Shown here piece by piece: positions 43,337 to 51,099 of a stretch of 64,000 bases of DNA. The notes beneath the pieces are model-generated. The model was not told where the DNA came from and did not search any database. It was given only the letters and a program-made list of their open reading frames with translations. The translations under genes and the position numbers were made by a program. The stretch is from Microbacterium sp. MYb54 (GTDB taxonomy: Bacteria; Actinomycetota; Actinomycetes; Actinomycetales; Microbacteriaceae): NCBI RefSeq assembly GCF_002979515.1, contig NZ_PCPA01000002.1, positions 227,138 to 291,137 of the forward strand. Direction: 5' to 3'. Each line of letters starts with the position of its first letter. The first letter of the stretch is position 1.

Positions 43337-43819
43337 ATGGATCTGAATCTCAGCGCACAGGACCGGTTCGAGATCTTCGAACAGCTCACTCTGCACCAGA
43401 GATACATCGATAACGACGCGAGCCGAGAATCTGCAGAGAAGTACGTGAGCCTGTATTGGCCTGATTCTCAGTTCACGGTAAACGATCTGCGCACCCAGAC
43501 ATTCAATGGCCCTGCGGAGCTGAAGAATCTGTACGACTATGCACATAGCGTGTTCCCACTGAACAAATGGTTCCATGAAGTTGTGTGGTTCGAGATAACG
43601 GGTTCCGGAGACCAGGCCTCTGTGGCTTGGAGATGGAGAGTGAACTGGAAAGAAGGCGGTCAGGGAGTCGTTTCAACAGGCACCTATGATGACGTCTTCG
43701 AACGGCGAGATGGCCTGTGGAAACCACTGACCCGCGTATCGAACATCGATCCGAACTGGCCAGCAGAGCTCTTCAAGCCTTTTGTCGACAGGCAGGACGA
43801 ACTGTTCAAGGCTTCTTGA
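43337..43819 (+). CDS. SnoaL-like (NTF2-fold) protein
   Basis: A 160-residue NTF2-like protein with FEIFEQLTLHQRYIDNDASRESAEKYVSLYWPDSQFTVNDL, FNGPAELKNLYDYAH and VSTGTYDDVFERRDGLWKPLTRVSNIDPNW, the cone-shaped SnoaL_4 pattern used by hydroxylating-dioxygenase-like, isomerase and dehydratase proteins. ATG 43337 follows GGAAGTAGG; a TTG two codons earlier is possible. Base composition is unusual: 93 of 180 bases are G or C at 43381-43560, well below the neighbours, suggesting acquisition. It is controlled by the TTTCCATGGAAA site and probably acts with the leftward operon sharing it. Confidence 0.8.
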   Translation: MDLNLSAQDRFEIFEQLTLHQRYIDNDASRESAEKYVSLYWPDSQFTVNDLRTQTFNGPAELKNLYDYAHSVFPLNKWFHEVVWFEITGSGDQASVAWRWRVNWKEGGQGVVSTGTYDDVFERRDGLWKPLTRVSNIDPNWPAELFKPFVDRQDELFKAS

Positions 43820-43830
43820 TCTCAGACGGC

Positions 43831-43872
43831 GGTCTTGCTGATCGACGCGTGCAGGCGTCGATCAGCAAGACC
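43831..43872. terminator. Bidirectional terminator, 17-bp perfect stem
   Basis: GGTCTTGCTGATCGACG (43831-43847) pairs fully with CGTCGATCAGCAAGACC (43856-43872) around an eight-base loop. It lies between the convergent SnoaL-like and aldehyde dehydrogenase genes. Confidence 0.85.
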
Positions 43873-43883
43873 GGTTCACCGCT

Positions 43884-45359
43884 TCATCCTCGTGTCAGGT
43901 CTGTGTGTCCTGGACGAAGAGCGATGTGCTTGTACTCGATGAAATCGTCGATTACCGCAAGGCCGCGCATCCGGCCTTGACCGCTCGACTTGAAACCACC
44001 CTCTTCGGACTGGTCGTACAGCACCGCCCAATCATTGACCCACACGGTTCCGGACTCGAGCTGCAGCGCGACTCGCAACGGAAGGTCGACGTCGGTGGAG
44101 AACACCGCTGCGGAGAGACCGTATTCAGAGTCGTTGGCCATTGCGATCGCTTCGGACTCGCTCTCGAACACCTGCATCGTAAGCACGGGGCCGAAGACTT
44201 CCTGCTGAACGATGTCCATCTGAGAATCGGTCACCTCCAGCAACGTCGGTCGATAGAAGGCACCCTTGGCGAGTTCCCCTTCCGTAACAGGCCCCCCACG
44301 CACGATAACGGTCGCACCAGCCGAGATCGCGTTCTCGACGACGGCATCGATGCGCGACACATTGGGCTTGTCGATGATGGCGCCCATCTCGCTGGAGGGG
44401 TCCGCCGCCGGCCCGACCTTGACCGCTCGGAGTGCAGCAGCGAGCCGCTCACGTACCGCGGAGGCGATCGCGGAAGCAACGAGTACACGAGAACCCGTCA
44501 TGCAGAATTGACCTGCAAAGGTCGTGAGAGCGCGAACGATAATCGGAATAGCTTCGTCCAGGTCCGCGTCTTCGAAGACGAGCATGGGGGTCTTACCCCC
44601 GAGCTCCAGTCCCATCCGTTTCAGATGCACAGCCGCGTCAGCCGATATCGACTTACCGGTCTTGGTGCTCCCGGTGAAGCTGATGATGGGCACGTCCGGG
44701 GACTTGATGATCGCGCCGGCGCTCTCGCGCCCGCCGATCAGGAAGTTGACGACTCCAGCAGGGAGGCCCGGTGTCTGAGCGACAATCTCCGCGATGAGCG
44801 CATTGGTCTGCGCCGTGGCCGTGGGGAGATTGACCACCACCGTCGTTCCAGCGGCAAGCGCGGGAGCAAGCGAACGGAGCACAAGCGCCACTGGCGAGTT
44901 CCAAGGTGCGATTACCCCGGAAACGCCGGCAGCCTGCCGGACGACCATCGTCATGCGACCCTTCACCGCTTCAGCAGCCCTTCCCGTGTCGGTCAGGGCG
45001 AGTGCGGCGTTGAAGCGGAGCGTTGGTCCGGACAGCCCCACCTCGAATCGCGCTTCCGGCTTGATCTTGCCATTTTCGAGGGCGAGGATCTCGACGAGTT
45101 CTTCGCTCCTGGCCTCGAACGCATCGGCCATCGAGTTGAGCACTCGAGCTCGCAGTTTCCTGTCGAACCGCCAGTCCGTGTTGTCGAACACATCTTTTGC
45201 AGCTGCAATCGCACGATTGGCCTCATCAGCACCCGCCTTGACGTATTCGCCGATGACTTCACCGGTAGCGGGATTGAAGCTGCTCTCACGCACCCCACCG
45301 TCGTCCCATTCACCATTGATCAGGTGACGAGCGAATCGCGTTTCCATCAACTTAGACAT
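43884..45359 (-). CDS. Aldehyde dehydrogenase family protein
   Basis: A 491-residue ALDH. PWNSPVALV contains N154, ELGGKTP contains general-base E252, GQFCMTGSR contains nucleophile C286, and EVFGPVL and SGQGRMRG complete the fold. The cofactor Lys motif normally written VVKPSE reads VVVNLPTATAQ (174-184), so the conserved Lys and Glu are both replaced. It is last in a leftward operon after DJ-1 and Gfo/Idh genes. Oxidation of an aldehyde released in the same pathway is likely, with the cofactor preference uncertain because of the altered motif. Confidence 0.88.
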   Translation of the reverse strand: MSKLMETRFARHLINGEWDDGGVRESSFNPATGEVIGEYVKAGADEANRAIAAAKDVFDNTDWRFDRKLRARVLNSMADAFEARSEELVEILALENGKIKPEARFEVGLSGPTLRFNAALALTDTGRAAEAVKGRMTMVVRQAAGVSGVIAPWNSPVALVLRSLAPALAAGTTVVVNLPTATAQTNALIAEIVAQTPGLPAGVVNFLIGGRESAGAIIKSPDVPIISFTGSTKTGKSISADAAVHLKRMGLELGGKTPMLVFEDADLDEAIPIIVRALTTFAGQFCMTGSRVLVASAIASAVRERLAAALRAVKVGPAADPSSEMGAIIDKPNVSRIDAVVENAISAGATVIVRGGPVTEGELAKGAFYRPTLLEVTDSQMDIVQQEVFGPVLTMQVFESESEAIAMANDSEYGLSAAVFSTDVDLPLRVALQLESGTVWVNDWAVLYDQSEEGGFKSSGQGRMRGLAVIDDFIEYKHIALRPGHTDLTRG

Positions 45360-45436
45360 CTACTTTCCTTGCTTTCTTCATCTGCCAACTCGCGTGACTG
45401 AAAGGACCCACGACCAGGAGTCGAACGTTGACGGCG

Positions 45437-46549
45437 TCACCGGTCGTAGCTCGGTTCGAAACCGACGGACGCCCCGGTGACCGCAGACGCTTCAATCGCC
45501 GCGATGAGTTCGTGACGGACCACGGCATCGCTGAAATCAGCGGTCAGTCTTGTTCCTTCCTCAAGGTCAGAGGCATAGGAGGCGTAGGTTCGGCCGACAT
45601 TGTAGGCCGGTGTTCCTACCAGGCTGTCGAGTTCTGGAGTCGCTTGCGCATAGGACCTCGGTATCTCGATTTTCTCGATCGGAGCCTGCCCCTTGGATGC
45701 AGAGAGCGACAGGGGGAAGATCTCCGGAAGAGCCCACTCCGCACTGAGCACCATGGTTCCTTCGGTTCCATCGATCTCCCAGTAGAACCCGCGGCCGCCA
45801 GCCGACCCTTCATGGATGTGAACGCTCACCACCGCACCGGAGGCGAGCCGCCCCACTATGGCGACTTGGTCAGCAGATGTCCTGGCAACTCTCCTCGTCG
45901 GCGTGCGGACAGTCGGACGTCGGGTAGCAGTCGCAACCGATACCGTCTCGAACTCGCCCAGCACGCGTACCAATGCATCCACGCTGTGCCCGACGCTGAC
46001 AGTCAGGAGATTCGCGCCATTCGCCTCGTCCATCATGTAAGCATTCGCCTCTTCGATCAGATCGCCCGTGGACTGCAATCCCACGATCTTCGTAGAGAGA
46101 ACTTCGCCGATGAAGCCATCGCGTATCAGATCGCGGGCATATTGGATCTGCGGGGCCTGCCGCGCCTGAAGACCGATAATCGTTCGCACATCATGCTTCC
46201 GCGCGAGGTTGGCCATCGCTCGTGCTTCATCCAGGTCGACCCCGAGCGGCCACTCGCAATAGACCGCCTTCCCGGCCTTTATGGCTGCGCTCACGAGCTC
46301 GCGATGTCGTGGGGCCCTCACCGTCACCACGACGAGATCCACGTCGGGGTGCCGCACGAGTTCGTGATGGTCCACAAGCGTGGTCTCAACGCCGAACGCG
46401 TGCCCCGCAGCCTCAGCAGCCTCAGCGTTGGACGCGCTGATCGCCCGAACTTCGAATTGCGGAAGCGCTGACAGCGCCGGGATGTGCGCGGTCTTCGCCC
46501 AGCCGCGGTCAGCATTCACGCCGATGATCCCGACGCCGATCCTCTGCAT
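45437..46549 (-). CDS. Gal80-like Gfo/Idh/MocA-family protein with EWP in place of EKP
   Basis: A 370-residue Rossmann-fold protein: VGIIGVNADRGWAKTAHIPALSAL, then VVTVRAPRHRELVSAAIKAGKAVYCEWPLGVDL. The catalytic EKP of typical members is EWP here, as in Gal80-like relatives. GLQARQAPQIQYARDLIRDGFIGEVLSTKIVGLQST and YMMDEANGANLLTVSVGHSVDAL follow. ATG 46549 lies three bases after the DJ-1 stop. It may bind NAD(P) and sugar without the usual Lys-based chemistry. Enzymatic or regulatory role unresolved. Confidence 0.82.
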   Translation of the reverse strand: MQRIGVGIIGVNADRGWAKTAHIPALSALPQFEVRAISASNAEAAEAAGHAFGVETTLVDHHELVRHPDVDLVVVTVRAPRHRELVSAAIKAGKAVYCEWPLGVDLDEARAMANLARKHDVRTIIGLQARQAPQIQYARDLIRDGFIGEVLSTKIVGLQSTGDLIEEANAYMMDEANGANLLTVSVGHSVDALVRVLGEFETVSVATATRRPTVRTPTRRVARTSADQVAIVGRLASGAVVSVHIHEGSAGGRGFYWEIDGTEGTMVLSAEWALPEIFPLSLSASKGQAPIEKIEIPRSYAQATPELDSLVGTPAYNVGRTYASYASDLEEGTRLTADFSDAVVRHELIAAIEASAVTGASVGFEPSYDR

Positions 46550-46551
46550 CG

Positions 46552-47262
46552 TCAAGCGAGTTCCCGCAGCTTGTCGAGCACGGCGGCCGCCGTGTCTTCC
46601 ACCGACACCTGCTGCTGCCCGGTGATCAGATTCCCGTCGACGACGACGTTGGGCGCCCAGGCCGGAAGGGCGACGTATTCGGCACCGGCCAGACGCAGGC
46701 GATCTTCCAGCAGCCACGGAGCATTGCCGGCGAAGGTCGCACCCGTCTCTTCTTCGTTGCTGAACCCGGTCAGCTTCCAGCCCTTGAACAGCCAGCTCCC
46801 GTCGGAGCGATGCGCAGACAAGAAGCCTGCCGGTCCGTGACAGACGGCTGACACGATCTTCTTCGGGTCATCCAGGATTGCGGCGAGAATCCCTCCGATC
46901 GTGGGGTCGACCGCCATGTCCTGCATGGGCCCGTGCCCTCCCACGAGGAAGACGACGTCGAAGTCTGCCGGATCGACATCCGCCAACGACAGCGGGGATT
47001 CGAAGGTCGACGCAAGATCGCTCAGATACGCCTTCTGCGCATCCACATCCGCCTGATCCTTGTTGTAGTCGAGCGAGAAGCTCAGCTCATCGACGACGGG
47101 GATGACACCCGCCGGTGTCGCGATCCGCACCGCAAGTCCCGCGTTCGTGAACGCCTTGTGGGCTTCGACGAACTCGCGCGACCAGAAGCCGGTGGGGTGT
47201 GGGGTGCCGTCCTTCATCGTCCAGGTCTTCGCTCCGGTGAGAACCATCAGTACTGCAGGCAT
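46552..47262 (-). CDS. DJ-1/PfpI-family protein (Hsp31/glyoxalase III-like)
   Basis: A 236-residue class I glutamine-amidotransferase-like protein. The nucleophile elbow is VSAVCHGPAG with C141 followed by H142, and GFWSREFVEAH supplies the Glu (E30). FLVGGHGPMQDMAVDP is the conserved loop. This arrangement matches Hsp31-like glyoxalase III or chaperone proteins that convert methylglyoxal to lactate without glutathione. It is the first gene of the leftward operon, and the perfect 22-base palindrome lies about 60 bases upstream. Confidence 0.88.
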   Translation of the reverse strand: MPAVLMVLTGAKTWTMKDGTPHPTGFWSREFVEAHKAFTNAGLAVRIATPAGVIPVVDELSFSLDYNKDQADVDAQKAYLSDLASTFESPLSLADVDPADFDVVFLVGGHGPMQDMAVDPTIGGILAAILDDPKKIVSAVCHGPAGFLSAHRSDGSWLFKGWKLTGFSNEEETGATFAGNAPWLLEDRLRLAGAEYVALPAWAPNVVVDGNLITGQQQVSVEDTAAAVLDKLRELA

Positions 47263-47323
47263 TCGAGGTTTCCTCTGCTCTTGGGCCGATCGCGGCTGTC
47301 CTGCTCGGCGATCGACGCTTCCA

Positions 47324-47345
47324 GATACTTTCCATGGAAAGTATC
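47324..47345. promoter_or_regulatory. Operator palindrome, perfect 22-bp copy
   Basis: GATACTTTCCATGGAAAGTATC is a perfect palindrome before the leftward DJ-1 gene. It is the best copy of the TTTCCATGGAAA element also found at 43296-43317. Confidence 0.8.
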
Positions 47346-47370
47346 ACGCTGCGCGCCACTCGGTCGTCGA

Positions 47371-47386
47371 ATCTCGTGTACGCTCA
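47371..47386. repeat. 16-bp element ATCTCGTGTACGCTCA, copy 2
   Basis: Exact second copy of the 43280-43295 element, same orientation, between two TTCCATGGAA sites in the DJ-1/topoisomerase divergent region. Confidence 0.55.
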
Positions 47387-47404
47387 ATTTCTTCCAGGCG
47401 ATCC

Positions 47405-47420
47405 ATTCCATGGAAAGTAT
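47405..47420. promoter_or_regulatory. Third TTCCATGGAA operator, partial copy
   Basis: ATTCCATGGAAAGTAT keeps the 10-base palindromic core TTCCATGGAA (47406-47415) and the right arm, while the left arm is changed. It lies about 80 bases before the topoisomerase start. Confidence 0.55.
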
Positions 47421-47502
47421 TGTGAAGCCACGGCAGTGCCGTGCTCGACAGGCGGCAGGAGCTCGATCCCGGGTGAACGACACTGGAGGGTCTGTGCAGG
47501 CC

Positions 47503-48546
47503 ATGCGGCACGTAGTCCGCCCGCCGGGACTCCACCGGCTGAGCACCCGGCCACCCGGCTGGGCGGACAGTCAGGGTGTGCCTGTTGTCGACGAGGCGGT
47601 TCTCGCCAGGCTGGGAGCGCTGCGCATTCCTCCCGGATGGACGCATGTGTGGGCGTCCGCCGACGCGACTAGCCCCATCCAGGCGACGGGAATCGATGCC
47701 CGCGGCCGGACCCAGTACCGCTACTCCGCTGCGGCACTGGAGCGATCACGCGCGAACAAGTTCTCGCATCTGCTCGAGTTCGCCTCGTCACTCCCCACAC
47801 TCCGCCACCAGGTCGAGAACGACCTCACCCGCGCCTCCCCCGATGAGCCGCCGGAGGGACCCGTTGTCGCCGCCGCCGCCGTGCGTCTGCTCGATAGGGG
47901 GTTGTTCCGCGTCGGCAATGAGCGCTACGCACGGGACAACGACACCTACGGTCTCACCACACTCCGTCGCGCCCACCTGACCCTGGAACGCGACACCGCG
48001 GTGTTCGACTTCATCGGCAAGGAGCACATCTCCCACCACAAGGTCGTCAACGACAGCACGGTCGCGCCTGTGCTGCGCGCTCTGCTCGCCCAGGACTGCG
48101 CGCCGACGCAGCGACTGTTCGCGACATCGGCACCACCCTCCTGGCGGCGAGTCGACAGCGCGACGGTGAACTCCTACATCCACACCCACGGCGCCGTATC
48201 CGCGTCGGCGAAGGCATTCCGCACCTGGGGTGCGACCGTTGCGGCGGCTGCGGTCGCAGCAGGAGCCGTGTTCTCGACCACGGCGCACAGCCGACAGGAA
48301 CGCCTCAAGCCGTACGATGCGGCCGCCCAGCTGTTGGGCAACACCCCGACGGTGGCACGAGCCGCCTACGTGCATCCCGACGCGGTTTCCGTCGGCGGGG
48401 ACGAAGAGGTCGTGGCGGCCCTCGAGACGGCGATCGCCCGGCAGGGATCGCCGCTCGTGGAAGAGGTCATGCACGACCCGGGGCTTCAAGCCGCTGTCCA
48501 CACGGCTCTGGTTCGATCCGCCGATGGTTCCTCAGACTGGAGTTGA
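47503..48546 (+). CDS. DNA topoisomerase IB
   Basis: A 347-residue poxvirus-type topoisomerase IB. The N-terminal part has RLGALRIPPGWTHVWASADATSPIQATGIDARGRTQYRYSAAALERSRANKFSHLLEF. Active-site residues are visible: R136 in FRVGNERYA, K173 in FIGKE, R240 in AFRTWGATVAAA, and nucleophile Y289 in GNTPTVARAAYVHP. It relaxes DNA through a 3'-phosphotyrosine intermediate. ATG 47503 is a conservative start; in-frame GTGs at 47473 and 47494 are possible. It overlaps or nearly touches the DUF5996 gene. Confidence 0.9.
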   Translation: MRHVVRPPGLHRLSTRPPGWADSQGVPVVDEAVLARLGALRIPPGWTHVWASADATSPIQATGIDARGRTQYRYSAAALERSRANKFSHLLEFASSLPTLRHQVENDLTRASPDEPPEGPVVAAAAVRLLDRGLFRVGNERYARDNDTYGLTTLRRAHLTLERDTAVFDFIGKEHISHHKVVNDSTVAPVLRALLAQDCAPTQRLFATSAPPSWRRVDSATVNSYIHTHGAVSASAKAFRTWGATVAAAAVAAGAVFSTTAHSRQERLKPYDAAAQLLGNTPTVARAAYVHPDAVSVGGDEEVVAALETAIARQGSPLVEEVMHDPGLQAAVHTALVRSADGSSDWS

Positions 48547-48548
48547 GA

Positions 48549-49430
48549 ATGTCGCCACGCGCTGCTTGGCCCGCCCTCGCTGTCGATGCGTGGCAGCCGA
48601 CACGGGAAACGCTGCACATGTTCATGCAGGTCGTGGGCAAGATGAAGATGGTGTTGAGCCCACCGCTCAACCACTGGTGGCATGTCACCCTGCTGGTCGA
48701 TTCGCGAGGCCTGACCACGGGTGCGATTCCGGTCGATGACCGCGTGCTGGAGATGTCCTTCGACTTCATCGATCATGTCTTCGTGGCCCGCACCAGCGAC
48801 GGCGGATACGAGTCGCTGGATCTTGCTGATCTGTGTGTCGCGGACTTCTATCGCGAAAGTCTTGAAGCACTTTCACGGCTCCGCGTCGAGGTGGAGATCC
48901 ATCCGCGGCCGAACGAAGTCGCGGTTGCGATCCCGTTCCCGGATGACGTCGAGCACTGCGTGTACGTCCCGGAGCATGCGCGACTGTTCTGGGAGCAACT
49001 GGTGTCGGCCAATCGCGTGTTGCATCGCTTCCGTTCGGAGTTCCGCGGGAAGGCGAGCCCCGTGCATTTCTTCTGGGGCGCGATGGATCTGGCCGTGACA
49101 CGGTTCTCCGGGCGACCGGCACCCGCTCATCCCGGCGGAGCACCCAACTGCCCGGACAGCGTGATGATCGAGGGCTACTCCGACGAGTTGTCGAGCGCGG
49201 GCTTCTGGCCCGGCGGTGGGACCGAAGGCGCGTTCTACGCCTACGCCTACCCCACCCTCGAAGGCTTCGCAGAGACCCAGGTGCCCGAAGGCGCGTTCTA
49301 CGATTCGGATCTCGGCGAGTTCATCTTGCCTTACGAAGTCGCCCGAGCTGCGGCCGACCCCGACGCTCTGATCCTTCAATTCCTACGAACGACCGCAGAA
49401 GCGGCATCCCGGTTGGCAAGATGGCACTGA
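48549..49430 (+). CDS. DUF5996-family protein
   Basis: A 293-residue protein with blocks typical of DUF5996: AWPALAVDAWQPTRETLHMFMQVVGKMKMVLSPPLNHWWHVTLLVDSRGLTTGAIP, FDFIDHVF, FWGAMDLAVTRFSGRPAPAHPGG and EGYSDELSSAGFWPGGG. No catalytic set is known to me. A TTG at 48543 overlapping the topoisomerase stop is an alternative start. It is co-transcribed with the topoisomerase gene. Confidence 0.8.
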   Translation: MSPRAAWPALAVDAWQPTRETLHMFMQVVGKMKMVLSPPLNHWWHVTLLVDSRGLTTGAIPVDDRVLEMSFDFIDHVFVARTSDGGYESLDLADLCVADFYRESLEALSRLRVEVEIHPRPNEVAVAIPFPDDVEHCVYVPEHARLFWEQLVSANRVLHRFRSEFRGKASPVHFFWGAMDLAVTRFSGRPAPAHPGGAPNCPDSVMIEGYSDELSSAGFWPGGGTEGAFYAYAYPTLEGFAETQVPEGAFYDSDLGEFILPYEVARAAADPDALILQFLRTTAEAASRLARWH

Positions 49431-49474
49431 TCTCCGCTGTCAGTGCCACACCTGAATCAGATGAGGAGTAAGAG

Positions 49475-49822
49475 ATGACCGATGGTATAGATCCGAGCGT
49501 CGCACCTTCCGGGTCGGGGTGCGTGGAGTGCGACCAGACCGGCGGATGGTGGGTGCACCTTCGTCGGTGCGCGGAGTGCGGACACGTGGGCTGCTGCGAC
49601 GACTCCCTTTCTCGCCATTCGAGCGCACATGCACGATCGACGGGGCATCCCATCATTCAGTCGTATGAACCGGGTGAAGACTGGTTCTTCGACTTTCGGA
49701 CCGGCGCTCTCATAGCCGGGCCGACGCTCGCCCCTCCGAGCAGCCACCCTGTCGAACAGGGGGCGCCCGGCCCTGTCGATCGCGTGCCGACGAACTGGCA
49801 AGAGATTCTCAGCACGCGCTGA
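49475..49822 (+). CDS. UBP-type zinc-finger protein
   Basis: A 115-residue protein. Residues 16-60 hold the zf-UBP pattern: GCVECDQTGGWWVHLRRCAECGHVGCCDDSLSRHSSAHARSTGHPII, with Cys and His at the expected spacing for two zinc ions. The C-terminal half (WFFDFRTGALIAGP) is short and unstructured-looking. In eukaryotes the domain binds the ubiquitin C-terminus; bacterial single-domain copies are common in actinobacteria and of unknown role. GAGGAG precedes the ATG. Confidence 0.88.
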   Translation: MTDGIDPSVAPSGSGCVECDQTGGWWVHLRRCAECGHVGCCDDSLSRHSSAHARSTGHPIIQSYEPGEDWFFDFRTGALIAGPTLAPPSSHPVEQGAPGPVDRVPTNWQEILSTR

Positions 49823-49856
49823 GGAGGCCGCAGCGACTACCCCTCCCCCGCGAAGA

Positions 49857-50471
49857 TCAGACCGCGACCGCGCTGATCGACGCGTGCGGGCGCCGTCCGT
49901 CCTGCACCCGCGCATCGCTGTCGATCACAGAGAAGCCGGCACGCTCCAGCAGCGCCGACATCCCCTCGATCGTCCAATAGTGCGCGGTCGTGACGGCGTG
50001 CGGGAACGGTTCGCCGTCCGGCCCGTCGAAGAACCCGACCAGCAGGCGCCCGCCCTCGCGGAGCGCGCGTCGGGCGGCCGCGAGCAGAGACGGCAGCTCA
50101 TCCGGACTCGCGTGGATCAGCGAGTACCAGGCGAGCACGCCGCCGAATGAGGCCGGCGAGATGTCGGCCTCGTCCAGCGATGCCACCCGAAATGGCACGT
50201 GTGGGAACCGCGCTGACGCACCGACGATGAACTCCGGCACGAGGTCGATGCCCGAGGCCTCGACGCCTCGATCGACGAGGAACGCGGTCCAGTGTCCAGG
50301 GCCGCATCCGGCATCGAGGATTCGGCCCTCGACTCCTTCAGCCCATCGCCCGATGCGCGCCCGGTCGACAGCATCCATCTGCCCGATGTCGCCGAGCAGC
50401 TCGGTGTACTCGACGGCACGCGCGGCGTATCCGTCTCGGATGCGCGCATCGCTCCCGGAGTCGTTCGACAT
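49857..50471 (-). CDS. SAM-dependent methyltransferase (class I)
   Basis: A 204-residue methyltransferase with SAM motif I ILDAGCGPGHWTAFLVDRG and motif II ASGIDLVPEFI. VLAWYSLIHASPDELPSLLAAARRALREGGRLLVGFFDG follows as the motif IV-post region. The ATG at 50471 starts MSNDSGSDARIRDGYAARAVEYTELLGD, the usual pre-motif. It is divergent from ChrB. Substrate not visible. Confidence 0.88.
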   Translation of the reverse strand: MSNDSGSDARIRDGYAARAVEYTELLGDIGQMDAVDRARIGRWAEGVEGRILDAGCGPGHWTAFLVDRGVEASGIDLVPEFIVGASARFPHVPFRVASLDEADISPASFGGVLAWYSLIHASPDELPSLLAAARRALREGGRLLVGFFDGPDGEPFPHAVTTAHYWTIEGMSALLERAGFSVIDSDARVQDGRRPHASISAVAV

Positions 50472-50537
50472 GAAACCCTCACCGTCCACTCGCGATCATC
50501 GACCTCCACAGTATCCGGCAGCTGGCGCCGGTCTGGA

Positions 50538-50553
50538 TGTAACAACTGTTACA
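50538..50553. promoter_or_regulatory. ChrB-promoter palindrome TGTAACA-AC-TGTTACA
   Basis: A perfect inverted repeat with 7-base arms and a two-base centre, about 10 bases before the ChrB start and about 67 bases before the methyltransferase start. A good operator for ChrB itself or for a TetR-like regulator elsewhere. Confidence 0.65.
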
Positions 50554-50562
50554 GTTCTGAAT

Positions 50563-51099
50563 GTGACGAAGATGGATGGCTGGCTCGTGCTCCTGGTTCA
50601 AGTGCCGGCGGCACCTTCGAGACACCGCGTCGCCGTCTGGCGGGAACTGCGCCAATTCGGCGCGGTGCCTGCAGGACAGGGCACCTGGGTCGCCCCAGAA
50701 GTACCGGCGTGCGTCGCGGGCGTCGAGCGGGCACGGGCGCTCGCGCAGCGCGGCGACGGCGACATCCTCGTGCTCCGCACCCAGGCCGACGGCGGCGACA
50801 CGGCCGCCCTCAGAGCGCTGTTCGACGCCGCGCGCGCCGATGACTGGTCGGAGTTCATCGCCGACTGCGAGAAGTATCGGGCCGAGATCGCTCGCGAGAT
50901 CGCGAAGAAGAAGTTCACCCTGGCAGAGCTCGAAGAGGAGGAGCAAAGCCTCGACCGCCTGCAGCGCTGGCATCGGACGATCCGCAGCCGCGATGTGTTC
51001 GATTCCGCGTCGTCGAAGGACGCAGACCGCGAGCTCGCCGCCTCCGTCGCCGACCTCGCCCGCTTCGCGGACCTCGTCTATCAAGCGGTCCACGCGTGA
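50563..51099 (+). CDS. chrB: ChrB N-terminal-domain protein (chromate-resistance regulator)
   Basis: A 178-residue ChrB-type protein: GWLVLLVQVPAAPSRHRVAVWRELRQFGAVPAGQGTWVAPEV, then SEFIADCEKYRAEIAREIAKKKFTLAELEEEEQSLDRLQRWHRTI. This is the N-terminal ChrB domain with the helical extension but without the longer C-terminal half of full ChrB. The GTG at 50563 is preferred; ATG 50572 is possible. It overlaps the MFS gene by four bases. It may sense chromate or a drug and regulate the exporter that follows. Confidence 0.82.
   Translation: MTKMDGWLVLLVQVPAAPSRHRVAVWRELRQFGAVPAGQGTWVAPEVPACVAGVERARALAQRGDGDILVLRTQADGGDTAALRALFDAARADDWSEFIADCEKYRAEIAREIAKKKFTLAELEEEEQSLDRLQRWHRTIRSRDVFDSASSKDADRELAASVADLARFADLVYQAVHA

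Noticed and set aside
43838..49887. 15-mer CTGATCGACGCGTGC shared by the 43.8 kb terminator and the 3' end of the methyltransferase gene (49873-49887).
   Set aside because: One copy is coding and the other part of a hairpin stem; no shared flanking sequence, so chance is likely in GC-rich DNA.
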